From NCBI GenBank assembly GCA_900110395.1, contig FODP01000034.1, positions 1 to 59,008 of the forward strand: a DNA stretch of 59,008 bases, given 5' to 3'. This DNA comes from Rhodospirillales bacterium URHD0017 (lineage in GTDB: Bacteria; Pseudomonadota; Alphaproteobacteria; Reyranellales; Reyranellaceae). Under the pieces are notes generated by a model. That model did not search any database. It saw only the letters and a list, made by a program, of their open reading frames with translations, and had not been told where the DNA came from. Positions 51,288-59,008 of this stretch are shown here, piece after piece; within the stretch, counting starts at the first letter, position 1, and every line of letters starts with the position of its first letter. The position numbers and the translations under genes were made by a program.

Positions 51288-52343
51288 ATGTCGGTGCGTC
51301 ACCGCCTCCGCTCCGAACGCGATCAGCTCGAGCTCTTTCGGGCGCTGCCGGGTGATCTCGCGCCGCGAGATGCACAGGATCTGATGACTTATCCCTTCTT
51401 CAGCCTCGCCAAGACGCATCGCATCACGCCGATCGACTTCAAAATGAACGATATCGCCATTCGCGTCGAAGCGGTGACCGAGCACGGCATGGCGACCATC
51501 TGGGATGCCGACGTACTGATCTGGGCCGCCAGCCAGATTGTCGGGGCCCGCGATGCCGGGCTGCGCACATCGCGCCTCATGGCTGCAAGGCCGCGCGAGA
51601 TCCTGACCTTCACTGGCCGTGGCACCAGTGCACGCGACTATCACCGTCTGAAGGCGGCCCTCGATCGGCTGCAATCCACGACGATTGCCACTTCGCTGCG
51701 TCAGATCAGCGAACGCCGGATGCATCGCTTCTCCTGGATCAATGAATGGACAGAGCGGGCCGACGCCCATGGAAATGCCGACGGAATCGACCTCATCGTG
51801 TCGGACTGGTTCTATCGGGCGGTCCTCGACGATGCGCTCGTGCTGACGATCGACCGCAGATACTTTGCGCTGACGGGCGGCGTGGAGCGATGGCTTTATC
51901 GCGTCGTTCGCAAGCACGCCGGACGGCAATCGCACGGGTGGCGGTTCGAGCTTCGCCACCTTCATGCCAAGTCGGCGAGCCTTTCACCCTACAAGCGATT
52001 CGCTTTCGAATTGCGTGACATCGTGCGCCGGCAGCCGCTTCCAGGGTACCGGCTGCTCATCGAGCACGATCGCCGGGGCCGGGAATTGCTGGCTTTTGCG
52101 CCCGCCGATTTATCCACGGGCGCTCGTGGACAACATGTGGAAACCCACGTGCTATCGGGAACCGAAGGGCACGTGCCATCAGGAACCGAGCCCACGTGCT
52201 ATCAGGAACCCGCACGGCCAAATTCATCAAGCCGAACAATGGCTTCCGGCTCGCCTAACTCAGAGTCTAACCTATATGAGTCTAACTTTTCTGAAGTTGG
52301 CCGCGGCCGGGACGGGGGAAAAGTCCGCGGCAGTGCGCCATGA
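51288..52343 (+). CDS. repA: RepA-like replication initiator
   Basis: A 351-residue plasmid-type initiator: MTYPFFSLAKTHRITPIDFK, IWDADVLIWAASQIV, RDYHRLKAALDRLQSTTIAT, VERWLYRVVRKHAG, SPYKRFAFELRDIV are the family's winged-helix landmarks (residues about 30-250). The C-terminal ~85 residues are repeat-rich (HVLSGTEGHVPSGTEPTCYQ) because the DNA beneath contains iterons. It starts 3 bp after rdfS and overlaps the DUF2840 gene by ATGA. It probably supports short-term replication of the excised circle. Confidence 0.85.
   Translation: MSVRHRLRSERDQLELFRALPGDLAPRDAQDLMTYPFFSLAKTHRITPIDFKMNDIAIRVEAVTEHGMATIWDADVLIWAASQIVGARDAGLRTSRLMAARPREILTFTGRGTSARDYHRLKAALDRLQSTTIATSLRQISERRMHRFSWINEWTERADAHGNADGIDLIVSDWFYRAVLDDALVLTIDRRYFALTGGVERWLYRVVRKHAGRQSHGWRFELRHLHAKSASLSPYKRFAFELRDIVRRQPLPGYRLLIEHDRRGRELLAFAPADLSTGARGQHVETHVLSGTEGHVPSGTEPTCYQEPARPNSSSRTMASGSPNSESNLYESNFSEVGRGRDGGKVRGSAP
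52110..52210. other. oriV: Putative replication origin: inverted DnaA-box pair and three iterons inside repA
   Basis: TTATCCACG (52110-52118) and CGTGGACAA (52125-52133) are an inverted pair of near-consensus DnaA boxes. Three 20-bp iterons with consensus SSCACGTGCYATCRGGAACC follow at 52144-52163, 52168-52187 and 52191-52210 (periods 24 and 23 bp). An AT-richer stretch with two gagtctaac repeats (52263-52271, 52278-52286) follows. DnaA boxes, iterons and an AT-rich segment next to a Rep gene are the layout of iteron origins. Confidence 0.65.
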
Positions 52344-52825
52344 TTGCCGCGCGCTTCCAGCAGGACACGCTCACCCATATCGAGTTGATCTGGCATGAGC
52401 GGCAGATCGAGCACTGGATCCGCTTCGGCCGCGATGTCGCAGAGAAGATCCTCGATCGTCGCCGCCGCATCCTGAGCTTCGCGCCGGACAGCATTGTCGC
52501 CTACGTCCGTTGGGCGTCGGGGGATTTCGGCACGATCGTCTCGCGGATCGACATCCTCCGTACTGTCCGCCGAGGCGAGGCGTTCTCTACGGTTCCCTAT
52601 GTGCGCCCTGGCGGTGAAATCCTCCTGCGAGTTGCAGGCTGGCCGAAGGTCCAGCGCGTGCTGCAGTCAATCGATGCCGTCGAACAGATCGGCATCGACG
52701 CGGCAGACGCCTGTCCTGATCACTGGCGGCATATTCATAACCGGCTGGCCGTCGGCGAAGCGCCACGGCCTTACAGCCGCGAGCAGCATCGGGCATGGAT
52801 GCAGCGCAAGAAGATCGACGCATGA
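52340..52825 (+). CDS. DUF2840 family protein
   Basis: A 161-residue protein (MIAARFQQDTLTHIELIWHE) of the DUF2840 family, found between repA and traF in Rhizobiales ICEs and plasmids. Features are ERQIEHWIRFGRDVAEKILD, RRRRILSFAPDSIVAYVRWA and PYVRPGGEILLRVAGWPKVQ. Cytoplasmic, with no enzymatic motif. Overlaps repA and traF by ATGA on both sides, so all three are translationally coupled. Function unknown; conjugation-associated by context. Confidence 0.85.
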   Translation: MIAARFQQDTLTHIELIWHERQIEHWIRFGRDVAEKILDRRRRILSFAPDSIVAYVRWASGDFGTIVSRIDILRTVRRGEAFSTVPYVRPGGEILLRVAGWPKVQRVLQSIDAVEQIGIDAADACPDHWRHIHNRLAVGEAPRPYSREQHRAWMQRKKIDA

Positions 52826-53334
52826 CGTGCCTCGCAACGATCACGATGACCAGCCTGGCGGTGGTCTTCGTGGGGATGACGTCGCTGCTCCATCCTGTCC
52901 CCAAGCTGATCTGGAATGCCAGCGCCAGCGTGCCGATCGGGCTTTATGCGGTGAAGCCAACCGGCGTCCATCACGTCGGTGACCTTATCGTCGTCAGGCC
53001 GCCGGACGAGCTCGCAGCCTTCCTCGAAGCGCGCGGCTATCTGGCGAAAGGCGTGCCACTCCTGAAGCATATTGCTGCCCTTCCAGGTCAAGACGTCTGC
53101 CGAACCGGCCGCAGGATCACCGTCGATGGGGTGACGGTGGGCCAAGCGCTCGATCGCGACCATCTCGGACGCCTCTTGCCTACCTGGGAGGGCTGCTGGC
53201 TCGTCGCTGACCAAGAGGTGTTCCTGATGAACTGGCAGTCAGTGAACTCGCTCGACGGGCGTTATTTCGGCCCGCTCCCAGCTGCAGCCATCATCGGTCG
53301 CGCGGATCCTCTCTGGACGAAAGAAGGCCACTGA
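52822..53334 (+). CDS. traF: TraF, S26-family conjugative signal peptidase
   Basis: A 170-residue TraF. The N-terminal membrane anchor is at residues 4-22. The catalytic Ser36 lies in SASVPIGLYAV and the catalytic Lys in PLLKHIAALPGQ (about 88). TraF-type peptidases mature and cyclise TrbC pilin. The start ATG 52822 overlaps the DUF2840 stop. TraF is useless without a trbC-bearing secretion locus, which is not in this window and must be elsewhere or lost. Confidence 0.9.
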   Translation: MTCLATITMTSLAVVFVGMTSLLHPVPKLIWNASASVPIGLYAVKPTGVHHVGDLIVVRPPDELAAFLEARGYLAKGVPLLKHIAALPGQDVCRTGRRITVDGVTVGQALDRDHLGRLLPTWEGCWLVADQEVFLMNWQSVNSLDGRYFGPLPAAAIIGRADPLWTKEGH

Positions 53335-53335
53335 C

Positions 53336-54169
53336 ATGCGTAACTCCGTCAAGCACAGCGCCACGGCTTTGCATGCAGCACGCTCCGCGTCCTCCTCCGT
53401 TCCGGCCCTGTCCCTTGCCGCGGTGTGGCGATGGACAAGCCGGGTGAAGGTCATCTTGCGACTATGTCTGTGCAGTTCAGCGGCGGTCGTGCTGCTCGGC
53501 GACGTGAGCGCTGCGTACGCCCAACCACCAAACCCCAAGGGCGTGGCTGTCGCGGCGGATCGAATTGGAGACTTCGTGGCCGAAGCTTCGCGCCGATTCT
53601 CAATTCCTCCTTCCTGGATTCGCGCCGTCATGCGGGTGGAGAGTCTTGGTGATCCTCTCGCCGTGTCGCCCAAAGGCGCAATGGGCTTGATGCAGATCAT
53701 GCCCGATACCTGGTCCGAGCTGCGATCGCGCTACGGCCTCGGTGCAGATCCATATGATGCGCATGACAACATCATGGCTGGCGCCGCCTACTTGCGAGAG
53801 ATGCACGATCGCTATGGCGAGCGCGGGTTTCTTGCAGCCTACAACGCCGGTCCCAGCCGGTATGAGGAACATCTCGCGACTCGTCGACCGCTGCCGTCGG
53901 AGACGCTGATTTACATGGCAGCCGTCGCTTCGCTGGTCGGCGCTGGCGTTGATGAGGGGGGAAGAGGCGATGCGGTCTCGGCGGCTTCATGGACTGCCGC
54001 GCCTCTATTCTTGACACGTCTGGCAGCAGGCTCCTCGCAGTCCCGACCAACACCCAGTGCGCAGATGCCGAAAGGTCTCGTTGGCGAAGCGGTGCAAGGC
54101 CGCGCAGAGCTCACACCGCTCCGAGATGGGCTATTCGTGAAGCCATCAGCTCGAGATGGACGGCCATGA
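53336..54169 (+). CDS. Lytic transglycosylase (VirB1-like, SLT domain)
   Basis: A 277-residue exported muramidase. An unusually long N-terminal region of about 40 residues precedes the hydrophobic export signal (VKVILRLCLCSSAAVVLLGD, ending AAYAQ). The SLT domain (about 75-190) carries the catalytic Glu in RAVMRVESLGD, followed by GAMGLMQIMPDTW and AAYNAGPSRYEEHL. It locally opens peptidoglycan for a conjugation channel. It starts one base after traF. The IS110 element lies 187 bp downstream and separates it from the relaxase. Confidence 0.87.
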   Translation: MRNSVKHSATALHAARSASSSVPALSLAAVWRWTSRVKVILRLCLCSSAAVVLLGDVSAAYAQPPNPKGVAVAADRIGDFVAEASRRFSIPPSWIRAVMRVESLGDPLAVSPKGAMGLMQIMPDTWSELRSRYGLGADPYDAHDNIMAGAAYLREMHDRYGERGFLAAYNAGPSRYEEHLATRRPLPSETLIYMAAVASLVGAGVDEGGRGDAVSAASWTAAPLFLTRLAAGSSQSRPTPSAQMPKGLVGEAVQGRAELTPLRDGLFVKPSARDGRP

Positions 54170-54356
54170 CCTCGATCGGCCTGCGTCGCCTTGTAGCGTG
54201 CTGTCGAATGCGTTTGATTGTCGACGGGCTGATGTGGAAGAGCCCAACCACCGGACGGCTCTTCTAATCGGGCCTCGATGAATCGCGAGCGCGGTAGCCG
54301 CGTATCGAAGCCTGGTGCGACGATCAAAAGGTCGTTCGCACACAAGGAGATCGGCC

Positions 54357-55418
54357 ATGGATCTGTATGTTGGACTGGACGTCGGGCTTGAAGAAACGAG
54401 CATTTGCGTCGTTGACCAGGACGGAAGGAACGTTCGGGAGGCCAAGGTCTCCACCGAACCGGCGGCGATCCGCTCGGCGCTTGAAGGCTTCGCGGATCGC
54501 TTCAGCCGCATTGGCCTCGAGGCGTCATCGCTGGGGATGTGGCTGTATCGCGAGCTGCATGCGGCCGGCTTGCCAGTGATCGTGGTTGAAGCCCGGCACA
54601 TGCATGTCTCGCTGTCGACCATGCGCAACAAAACAGACCGCAACGATGCCCGCGGGATCGCACAGATGATGCGGCTGGGCTGGTTCCGGGCCGTGCACGT
54701 AAAGAACATTGAGATGCAGAAGATGCGCACGCTGTTGTCCAATCGGAAGCTTCTCAAGCGCAAGTTGGTCGATATCGAGAACCACATTCGGGGCGCGCTG
54801 AGAACCTATGGACTGCTGGTGGGTCCGATCAGCCGCGGACGGTTCGAAGCCCGAGTTCGCGAGCTGATAGAGCGTGCGGACTATGTGTTCACGACGATGG
54901 TCGAGACCATGCTGGATGTGCGGCGAGCGGTCTTCGATGGCTACGAGAAGCTGCATAAGGTGCTTCTCCAGGTCATCCGCCACGATGGCGTGTGCCGTCG
55001 GCTCATGACTGTTCCCGGCGTCGGTCCTGTCACCGCGCTGTCGTTCAAAGTCGGGGTAGACGATCCGCTGCGCTTCACCCGATCGCGGACGGTCGGTGCG
55101 CATTTTGGCCTGACGCCCAAACGGCATCAGTCCGGTACGTCGATTGATTACGAGGGGAGGATCACCAAACAGGGTGACGTCGCCGTCCGGGAGGCGTTGT
55201 GCGAAGCGGCCGCCAGCCTACTTCTGCGGGTGCGCACGTGGTCTGCGCTGCGCGCCTGGGGCCTTCGGATCGCAAAAAGGACGAGCATGATGTGCGCGAT
55301 CGTTGCGGTCGCGCGCAAGCTCGCCGGGATCTTGCACCGCATGTGGATCGATGAGAGCGACTTCAAAGTCGGCTTCGGCGCCAAGGTGACACGGAAGCTG
55401 AAACTGAAGTCGGCGTAG
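54357..55418 (+). mobile_element. IS110-family transposase
   Basis: A 353-residue DEDD-type recombinase. The N-terminal RuvC-like domain starts YVGLDVGLEETSICVVDQDG, with the second acidic region IGLEASSLG and NKTDRNDARGIAQMMRLG. The C-terminal transposase_20 domain has TVPGVGPVTALSF and AHFGLTPKRHQSGTSID containing the catalytic Ser. Length is normal, so it may be active. A strong Shine-Dalgarno (aaggaga) precedes the ATG. The element interrupts the TraF-transglycosylase-relaxase order usual in this ICE class. Terminal boundaries were not defined; IS110 elements make little or no target duplication. Confidence 0.88.
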
Positions 55419-55750
55419 TGATCGATGCGCCAAACAGGAACGAATTGTCGGTTGCCGGTTATGCCGTCGACCCGTTGAAGAGGAGCAATTATCGAGATCC
55501 GCGCGCGCGGTGAGCGTCCCCTGGCGGGGCCGCGAAACAGGGAATGTCCGCTATCTCTTGCCTACTCCGTCCCTCGAGGATGAGAGCGCTGTGACTGCTT
55601 GGACAGCCTTGTTACGAAACTGGTGAAGAGCATGCGACGGCCCTGTGCCGAACGCGAAGGAACGCATGGTCCCCGCCTGGAGAATGCAAACCGCGTCCAC
55701 GTTCACGGTCGGACTCTGCCCGCGATCACGCAGAGAGAAAGGAGCTCGCC
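55419..55750. other. Non-coding region downstream of the IS110 transposase
   Basis: 332 bp without a supported gene. It is longer than the transposase upstream flank and probably holds the IS right end. It could include a structured guide (bridge) RNA, which IS1111-type members encode at this end, or the oriT expected upstream of the relaxase. I could not fold or align it to decide. Confidence 0.4.
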
Positions 55751-55975
55751 ATGAACCTGAAAGTCGTAGAAACGGCTAGTGCTGGCTTGACTTTGACGGC
55801 CCGATTAGGAAGGCAAGGGAAAAGCGCTGCCTCCGGACAGGCGCATGTGGTTGGGAAGACTGAGGAATTCGCCCACGTCACCAACACCCCCTGCTGGCGC
55901 TTCCGGCAAATAGTTGAGCGATTTCAATCATCCGACCGCCGTCGCTCCAGATTCAATCAGGGCACGGGATCGTGA
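55751..55975 (+). CDS. Small ORF coupled to the relaxase gene
   Basis: A 74-residue frame (MNLKVVETASAGLTLTARLG) with a strong Shine-Dalgarno (aaaggag). Its TGA overlaps the relaxase ATG as TGATG, suggesting translational coupling. The N-terminal half is weakly beta-like and the C-terminal half basic (RFQSSDRRRSRFNQ), as in oriT accessory proteins. No family was recognised. Confidence 0.45.
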   Translation: MNLKVVETASAGLTLTARLGRQGKSAASGQAHVVGKTEEFAHVTNTPCWRFRQIVERFQSSDRRRSRFNQGTGS

Positions 55976-57723
55976 TGAGACGCGACGATGACCTGCGCGT
56001 CCGGCCAGGACGCATGCGCGACAGCCATCGCGGCGCCAAGCGGCCCAAGACCTTCGTCGGGGACGTGATGCGCGCCGCGAAGAAGGCTGGGCATGTCGGC
56101 AACAGCTTCCGCTCGAGCCAGGGACGCAGCCGGTCACGGTTCGGCCGCGGTAGGCGCGCGGCAATCTCTATCTCCCTGCGTTCCAACGCTCGGCGCGTGG
56201 TGATGAAGGCGCGCGTGGTTCGTCATCACGGCATGCGGTACCGCTCGGCGCCCCTTCCAAAGCACATCGCTTACCTGAAACGCGAGGGCGTGACCCGAAA
56301 CGGCGTCGATGCCCGGATGTTCGACGCCAAAACCGACGCCGCAGACGAGCGCGGCTTCGTTGAACGGTGCGAGGACGACCGGCACCATTTCCGATTCATC
56401 GTCTCGCCGGAAGACGCGGCCCAGCTGGCGGATCTCCGGACCTTCACGCGCGAGCTGATGGCGGACGTTGAGCGTGACCTCGGCACCCGGCTTGACTGGG
56501 TGGCGACCGACCACTGGAATACCGACAATCCGCACGTCCATGTGCTGATCCGCGGCAAGGCTGAGAATGGGCAGGATCTCGTGATCAGCCGGGCGTACAT
56601 CAGCCACGGCTTTCGTGATCGCGCAGCCGAGCGCGTCACCCTGGAGCTCGGGCCGAGAAGCGAGCTGGAGATTCGCTCTGCCCTGGAAAGGGAGGTCAAC
56701 ACCGAGCGCTGGACCGGCCTCGATCGGGCCTTGCGCAACATCGCGGACGAGAATGGTGGTGTCGCGGACCTGCGCCCCGGCGGCGCCGATGAGGACCCGG
56801 ATTCACGCCGGCTGATGCTTGGCCGCGCGAAGAAACTCGAGCGACTGGGCCTCGCCGAGCAGATCGGTCCGGCCTCCTGGACGCTGAAGCCCGGCCTGGA
56901 ACAGTCGCTGCGTGACCTCTCGATCCGTGGCGACATCATCAAGACGATGCACAGGGCGCTGACCGGCGCTGGCCGCGAACCGGACGTCACGGGGTTTGCT
57001 CTGCATGGAGACGCCGCCACTAATCAGGTGCTGGGCCGCCTGGTCGAGCGAGGGCTACACGACGAGCTCAAGGGCTCCGCTTACGCTATCGTCGAGGGAG
57101 TCGACGGCCGGACGCATCATATGCAGTTTTCCGATCTGGAAATGACCGGCGATGCCCCGCCCGGCGCGATCGTCGAGGCACGTTCCTATGAAGACGCCAG
57201 CGGTCGGCAGCGCCTGTCGCTCGCCACGCGCTCAGACTTCCCCCTTGAGACCCAGATCTCCGCATTGGGAGCGACCTGGCTCGATCGTCAGCTCCTATCA
57301 CAAGAGCCGGCCACGAGCGGCAACGCCTTCGGCGGCGAAGTGCGCGAAGCGATGGACCGGCGCGTCAATCACCTCGTCGAGGAAGGCTTGGCGCGCCGCC
57401 AGGGTCAGCGTGTCGTCTTCGCGCGCGATCTGCTCAACACCCTGAAGCAGCAGGAGCTCAACGAGGTGTCGGCAAGGCTCGCGGCCGAAACTGGTCTGGT
57501 TCATCGGCCATCCGCCGAGGGTGAGCACGTCGCCGGGATTTATCGGCAGCGTGTCTCGCTGTTCTCTGGGCGCTTCGCCATCATCGATGATGGTCTTGGC
57601 TTCCAGCTCGTGGCCTGGCGGCCGGCGTTGGAGCGGCATCTGGGGAGACAGGTGGGAGGAGCCATGTCTCCCGGCGGGACGGTCGACTGGAGCTTCGGAC
57701 CGAAAAGGGGCCTGAGCGTGTGA
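55975..57723 (+). CDS. rlxS: DUF3363 relaxase (RlxS-like)
   Basis: A 582-residue relaxase/mobilisation nuclease. The N-terminus is very basic (MRRDDDLRVRPGRMRDSHRG). A region with candidate catalytic Tyr (VRHHGMRYRSAPLPKHIAYL) precedes the HUH-type metal motif DHWNTDNPHVHVLIRG (about 180-195). The C-terminal DUF3363 part runs from about 230 to the end. It should nick oriT and lead the strand during conjugation. ATG 55975 is preferred over GTG 55972. The stop lies 11 bp before a tRNA 3' fragment, so the relaxase is the last gene of the element. Confidence 0.9.
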   Translation: MRRDDDLRVRPGRMRDSHRGAKRPKTFVGDVMRAAKKAGHVGNSFRSSQGRSRSRFGRGRRAAISISLRSNARRVVMKARVVRHHGMRYRSAPLPKHIAYLKREGVTRNGVDARMFDAKTDAADERGFVERCEDDRHHFRFIVSPEDAAQLADLRTFTRELMADVERDLGTRLDWVATDHWNTDNPHVHVLIRGKAENGQDLVISRAYISHGFRDRAAERVTLELGPRSELEIRSALEREVNTERWTGLDRALRNIADENGGVADLRPGGADEDPDSRRLMLGRAKKLERLGLAEQIGPASWTLKPGLEQSLRDLSIRGDIIKTMHRALTGAGREPDVTGFALHGDAATNQVLGRLVERGLHDELKGSAYAIVEGVDGRTHHMQFSDLEMTGDAPPGAIVEARSYEDASGRQRLSLATRSDFPLETQISALGATWLDRQLLSQEPATSGNAFGGEVREAMDRRVNHLVEEGLARRQGQRVVFARDLLNTLKQQELNEVSARLAAETGLVHRPSAEGEHVAGIYRQRVSLFSGRFAIIDDGLGFQLVAWRPALERHLGRQVGGAMSPGGTVDWSFGPKRGLSV

Positions 57724-57734
57724 TGACGACCTTA

Positions 57735-57766
57735 TGTTGGCGGTTCGATTCCGTCTCGGGGCACCA
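57735..57766 (+). tRNA. 3' end of a Phe-like tRNA: right attachment scar
   Basis: A T-arm GGCGG-TTCGATT-CCGTC, acceptor 3' strand TCGGGGC, discriminator A and encoded CCA read on the plus strand. The matching 5' strand (GCCCCGA) and D/anticodon arms are absent; the relaxase coding sequence lies immediately upstream. The T-arm and GGCACCA end resemble alphaproteobacterial tRNA-Phe, the ICEMlSym target, though tRNA-Thr cannot be excluded. Orientation means element on the left, recipient DNA on the right. Confidence 0.75.
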
Positions 57767-57924
57767 TCACTATTTGCAATCGTAGCGTTTTCAACGGTTA
57801 ACCCGATTTTTGTCGGACTCATCTGACGGAATCGAAAAGTGCGACAATTCAGGCCCCCGATTTGTTCTTTTCGCGGGGCACCAGCAAGTGCATCGCTTGC
57901 TCCGCAAGCAACGTGCGATTGACA

Positions 57925-58311
57925 TTGCGCGTGTACCCGCTTCAGAAATTCGACTCCGATCCCGAGTGCCTTCTGGCGGTGCTGATCGAAGGGGGAGAAT
58001 GCTATCGAGAGGTGGCTTAAACTGGCGCGCAACAATTCCGGATCGAGTACCGGTCTGGGGGACGGCTACGACCCAGACTCTGTTGTCGAGACGAAAGACC
58101 GGGTGCTCATCTGCGAAGTAAAGGCCCGTGGCGAACTCAATGATCCTGTCGTGGTGGCAAAAGTCGCCGCAGCCGTGAAGTGTGCAAGACCGCGACGGAG
58201 CATAGGCCGAAAGACACTGGCAAGCCGTGGAGCTATGTACTAGTTCCAGATGATCAGATCCTAGGCAGCGCAACGCTGGAAGGCCTTGTCGGAAAATTTA
58301 ACAGCGCATGA
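57925..58311 (+). pseudogene. Decayed 3' end of a type III-like restriction helicase
   Basis: LRVYPLQKFDSDPECLLAVL in one frame, then ERWLKLARNNSGSST and YDPDSVVETKDRVLICEVKA (the PD-(D/E)xK region) in a second, and KPWSYVLVPDDQILGSATLE to TGA 58311 in a third. This is the nuclease end of a Res-type DEAD/DEAH protein broken by at least two frameshifts and missing its helicase. It differs from the intact Res at 9687. It lies outside the right tRNA scar, so it belongs to an older island remnant. Confidence 0.8.
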
Positions 58312-58364
58312 CGACTGTGCTCCCACGCTTGCCGACAGTATCAGTACCGGCCCCCAAAACGGAC

Positions 58365-59008
58365 ATGGAAATGACTTCAGCAACTCTCCCTCGCGTCTCG
58401 GTCGTCGGCCTCGGCAAGCTTGGAGCGCCGCTCGCCGCGGTGCTCGCCAGCCGCGGCTTCACCGTGATCGGCCTCGACGTCAGCAAGGTGCTGGTCGATT
58501 CGTTGAATGCCGGCAAGATGCCGATCGTCGAGCCGCAGCTCAACGAGCTGATCGCGGCCAACAAGGAGCGGCTGTCGGCGACGATGGACCCCAATGAGGC
58601 GATCCAGAAGAGCGACGCCAGCTTCGTGATCGTGCCGACGCCATCGGACAGCACCGGCTTCTTCTCCAACCGCTTCGTGCTGCAGGCGATGGAATCGCTC
58701 GGCAAAGCCCTGCGCAACAAGAAGGGCTACCACATGGTGAACATCACCAGCACGGTGATGCCCGGCAGCACCGGCGGCGAGATCAAGGCGGCGCTGGAGG
58801 CGGCGTCCGGCCGCAAGGTCGGCCCCGATCTCGGCCTCTGCTACAACCCGGAATTCATCGCGCTGGGCAGCGTCGTGCGCGACATGCTCTTCCCCGATTC
58901 GATCCTGATCGGCGAGAGCGACACCAAGGCCGGCGACGTGCTGCAGACCATCTACCTGCAGATGTGCGAGAAGAAGCCGCCGGTGCAGCGCATGAACTTC
59001 GTCAGCGC
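58365..59008 (+). CDS. Nucleotide-sugar dehydrogenase (UDP-glucose/UDP-ManNAc DH family), partial
   Basis: The frame from ATG 58365 (or ATG 58371) is open to the window end, about 214 residues. The N-terminal Rossmann motif VVGLGKLGAPLAAVLASRGF is followed by GLDVSK, VEPQLNELIAAN, VIVPTPSDSTG, NITSTVMPGS and the family signature CYNPEFIALGSVVRDM. It oxidises UDP-sugars to uronic acids for surface polysaccharides. The catalytic Cys would lie beyond the window. It is the first intact gene right of the element. Confidence 0.85.
   Translation, partial: MEMTSATLPRVSVVGLGKLGAPLAAVLASRGFTVIGLDVSKVLVDSLNAGKMPIVEPQLNELIAANKERLSATMDPNEAIQKSDASFVIVPTPSDSTGFFSNRFVLQAMESLGKALRNKKGYHMVNITSTVMPGSTGGEIKAALEAASGRKVGPDLGLCYNPEFIALGSVVRDMLFPDSILIGESDTKAGDVLQTIYLQMCEKKPPVQRMNFVS

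Noticed and set aside
57925..58311. Intact restriction gene at the right edge
   Set aside because: Matching segments fall in three frames with internal stops, and the helicase part is missing.
1..59008. CRISPR array or rRNA operon
   Set aside because: No regularly spaced direct repeats of CRISPR type and no rRNA-like conserved segments were seen.

Overview
The window looks like high-GC alphaproteobacterial DNA, most likely Hyphomicrobiales/Rhizobiales or a close relative. This rests on codon usage and gene families; no rRNA or core marker is present to fix the genus. It consists of a short chromosomal segment, about 50 kb of mobile-element DNA, and the edge of a second chromosomal or older-island segment.

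Chromosome-like left flank (1-7844). A cut-off IS481-like transposase, a D-2-hydroxyacid dehydrogenase, a divergent TauD-type dioxygenase, an OmpA-domain lipid-facing or periplasmic protein, an NTF2-like protein divergent from an HxlR regulator, and a thiolase-LysE-MFS operon joined by ATGA overlaps. The flank ends in the 3' half of a tRNA-Gly(GCC) on the minus strand, the expected scar of integration.

Mobile element (about 7845-57766). A P4-type tyrosine integrase (8095) sits just inside the tRNA-Gly scar. Behind it are a minus-strand defence operon (WYL regulator, SNF2 helicase, type III Mod, type III Res) and a divergent AddB/AddA-like nuclease-helicase pair. Next is the maintenance backbone of an ICEMlSym-type integrative and conjugative element: a DUF6927-like protein, ParB-like protein, methyltransferase/strawberry-notch helicase, toprim protein, DUF2493, membrane protein and DUF736. 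A cargo block follows (35.5-46 kb): a tight five-gene minus-strand operon of an SF1 helicase, an unknown protein, two BREX BrxD-like ATPases and an Lhr-like helicase, plus an HNH-RecQ fusion. This is the best candidate here for an undescribed defence system. After a broken thermonuclease, an XRE regulator and RadC comes the excision and transfer control region: QseC-like and QseM-like regulators, an FseA-like activator split over two frames at an AAA-TGA-C site, an RdfS-like excisionase, a RepA-like initiator with iterons and DnaA boxes inside its 3' end, DUF2840, TraF and a transglycosylase. An IS110-family element separates these from the DUF3363 relaxase.

The relaxase stops 11 bp before the 3' end of a second, different tRNA (Phe-like, plus strand). 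Beyond it are a decayed restriction-helicase 3' end and a nucleotide-sugar dehydrogenase that runs off the window. The two ends carry outward-facing 3' scars of different tRNAs, and there are no traG/trb secretion genes. The window may therefore hold one part of a multipartite ICE, or a fusion of two elements.

Several element operons (24,442; 24,998; 27,375; 48,357; 51,000) start directly behind strong stem-loop leaders whose 3' arm abuts the ribosome-binding site. Two related pairs can be recognised, which suggests a shared post-transcriptional or operator-based control.
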